From positions 1 through 64,000 of the forward strand of contig CADECX010000015.1 in assembly GCA_902825865.1 (NCBI GenBank): 64,000 bases of DNA. Reading direction: 5' to 3'. Origin of the DNA: an uncultured Alphaproteobacteria bacterium. GTDB taxonomy: Bacteria > Pseudomonadota > Alphaproteobacteria > Micropepsales > Micropepsaceae. How positions within the stretch are numbered: position 1 is the first letter of the stretch; each line of letters begins with the position of its first letter. The position numbers were made by a program, and so were the translations under genes. Shown piece by piece: positions 63,124 to 64,000 of the stretch. The notes beneath the pieces are model-generated. The model worked only from the letters and a program-made list of their open reading frames with translations, was not told where the DNA came from and did not search any database.

Positions 63124-64000
63124 ATGCGCTTTGTATTTGCCCTGCCTTTGCTTGCCACCCTTGTGCTTGCCGCCCCCGCTTTCGCCCAAGACGACACCGG
63201 CGTCACCAATTATCCGCCCGCGTTTTTTTCCGCCAACCAGCCTTCCACCGCGCTGGACATGGTGCGGCTCTTGCCGGGTTTCCGCCTCCAGAATGGCGAT
63301 AACGACTTGCGCGGTTTCTCCGGCTCGGTCAGCAATATCCTGATCGACGGACAGCTTCCCACCAGCAAGGAAGAAAGCGCCGAGCAGCTGCTGCAGCGCA
63401 TTGGCGCCGCTTCGGTGGAGCGTATCGAATTGATCCGCGGCGCCGCCGACATGCATGGCTATGCCGTGCTGGCCAATGTGGTGCGCATCGGCGGCGCACC
63501 CTTGAGCGGACGCGCGGAAGCGGAATTTGCCGCCACCCATTTCGGCACGTCCGCGCACCGTTTCGGGCTGCATCTGACGCGGCAGGGCGCCGATTCCACG
63601 CTGGACCTTTCCGCGACTTATGGCCGGGAAATTCAAGGCATGCACGGGTTCGGCGTCCGGGGCCGCTTTTTGCCCGACGGCACGCCGTTGCGCCTGTCGC
63701 GCTACAATTTTCCCGAACTGCAGAATTTCGCCGAACTCAGCGGCGCCTATCGCCAGGGCCTGTGGGACGGCGATCTGACATTGGGCCTGGTGGTGAAGCA
63801 GCAGCGCGACTATTCCCGCGTCGAAGAGAATATCTATTTTCCGTCCGTTGCGCTGGCGACCGGCCTGGAAAGCGACAGGTCGCGCAATGGCGAGGCGCGG
63901 CTGGACTACCAGCGGCCCATCGGCGATTGGGGGCAGGTGCAGCTCTTCGCCGTTCACCGGTTGGAAGAACAGGACGAAATCAGTCAGACCACAACAGCCG
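63124..64000 (+). CDS. TonB-dependent outer-membrane receptor, 5' part (cut by the window)
   Basis: The open frame runs from ATG 63124 past the window end, giving at least 292 residues. A signal peptide (1-20, ending AFAQ) is followed by a plug domain (STALDMVRLLPGFRLQNGD, NILIDGQLPTSKEES, RIELIRGAADM) and the first beta-strands of the barrel (AEFAATHFG...RFGLHLTRQG). A TonB box cannot be identified. Divergent from the PepSY operon. Substrate unknown, but this family imports siderophores, vitamin B12 or oligosaccharides. Confidence 0.9.
   Translation, partial: MRFVFALPLLATLVLAAPAFAQDDTGVTNYPPAFFSANQPSTALDMVRLLPGFRLQNGDNDLRGFSGSVSNILIDGQLPTSKEESAEQLLQRIGAASVERIELIRGAADMHGYAVLANVVRIGGAPLSGRAEAEFAATHFGTSAHRFGLHLTRQGADSTLDLSATYGREIQGMHGFGVRGRFLPDGTPLRLSRYNFPELQNFAELSGAYRQGLWDGDLTLGLVVKQQRDYSRVEENIYFPSVALATGLESDRSRNGEARLDYQRPIGDWGQVQLFAVHRLEEQDEISQTTTA

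Overview
This is a GC-rich alphaproteobacterial chromosome segment, most likely from Caulobacterales or a close stalked or holdfast-forming relative. The evidence is a holdfast-anchor operon of the hfaA-hfaB-hfaD type, a CpdR-type cell-cycle response regulator, a perfect CtrA-type box (TTAA-N7-TTAA) in front of a PilZ gene, ExbB/ExbD/TonB energy-coupling genes and a TonB-dependent receptor. I found no insertion sequence, phage, plasmid gene or CRISPR array. Nearly all genes look like vertically inherited core or envelope genes.

Layout. 1-1.28 kb: 3' end of an rRNA operon (23S end, 5S, bidirectional terminator). 1.28-5 kb: a minus-strand acyl-carrier-protein-like gene whose two halves are in swapped order, behind a family 2 glycosyltransferase; a CHAP-domain protein, a periplasmic peroxiredoxin, a glyoxalase-fold protein and a cupin. 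5-10.3 kb: the EF-P beta-lysylation set (efp, epmA, epmB), with an NHL-propeller protein and an Fsr-like MFS pump in between. 10.3-13.3 kb: a 2OG-Fe(II) oxygenase and the hfa operon. 13.5-16.2 kb: rhomboid protease and a BlaI/M56 pair. 16.3-20.7 kb: RND efflux pump. 21-28 kb: typA, a small membrane protein with a hisN-like phosphatase, an Ala/Pro-rich membrane protein, two alpha/beta hydrolases, hsp20 with a probable RNA thermometer, and a pentapeptide-repeat protein. 29.3-33 kb: large autotransporter. 34-37.8 kb: tonB-exbB-exbD-exbD-TPR locus. 38-43 kb: five-gene envelope glycosylation operon. 43.2-44.9 kb: candidate small RNA, an N-formylglutamate amidohydrolase and cpdR. 45-46.6 kb: second tonB, tRNA-Val(GAC), Spy-like protein. 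46.6-51.8 kb: PilZ, esterase, flavoprotein, DEAD-box helicase. 52-56.9 kb: a minus-strand cluster of exported proteins (diheme cytochrome c, Tat-exported 634-residue protein, substrate-binding protein, NHL propeller). 57-60.4 kb: outer-membrane barrel, exported cupin, ergothioneine genes egtB-egtD. 60.6-64 kb: PepSY/response regulator/sensor kinase operon and a TonB-dependent receptor that runs off the window.

The most unusual items are the permuted acyl carrier protein, the 52-57 kb exported redox-like cluster, a family of roughly 95-190 bp palindromic intergenic repeats with nested hairpin modules, a ROSE-like thermometer behind a heat-shock promoter, a candidate trans-acting sRNA with an anti-Shine-Dalgarno loop, and a tRNA gene whose 3' end forms part of a 21-bp inverted repeat and is partly duplicated downstream. 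All functional calls come from reading motifs by eye. No database search was run.
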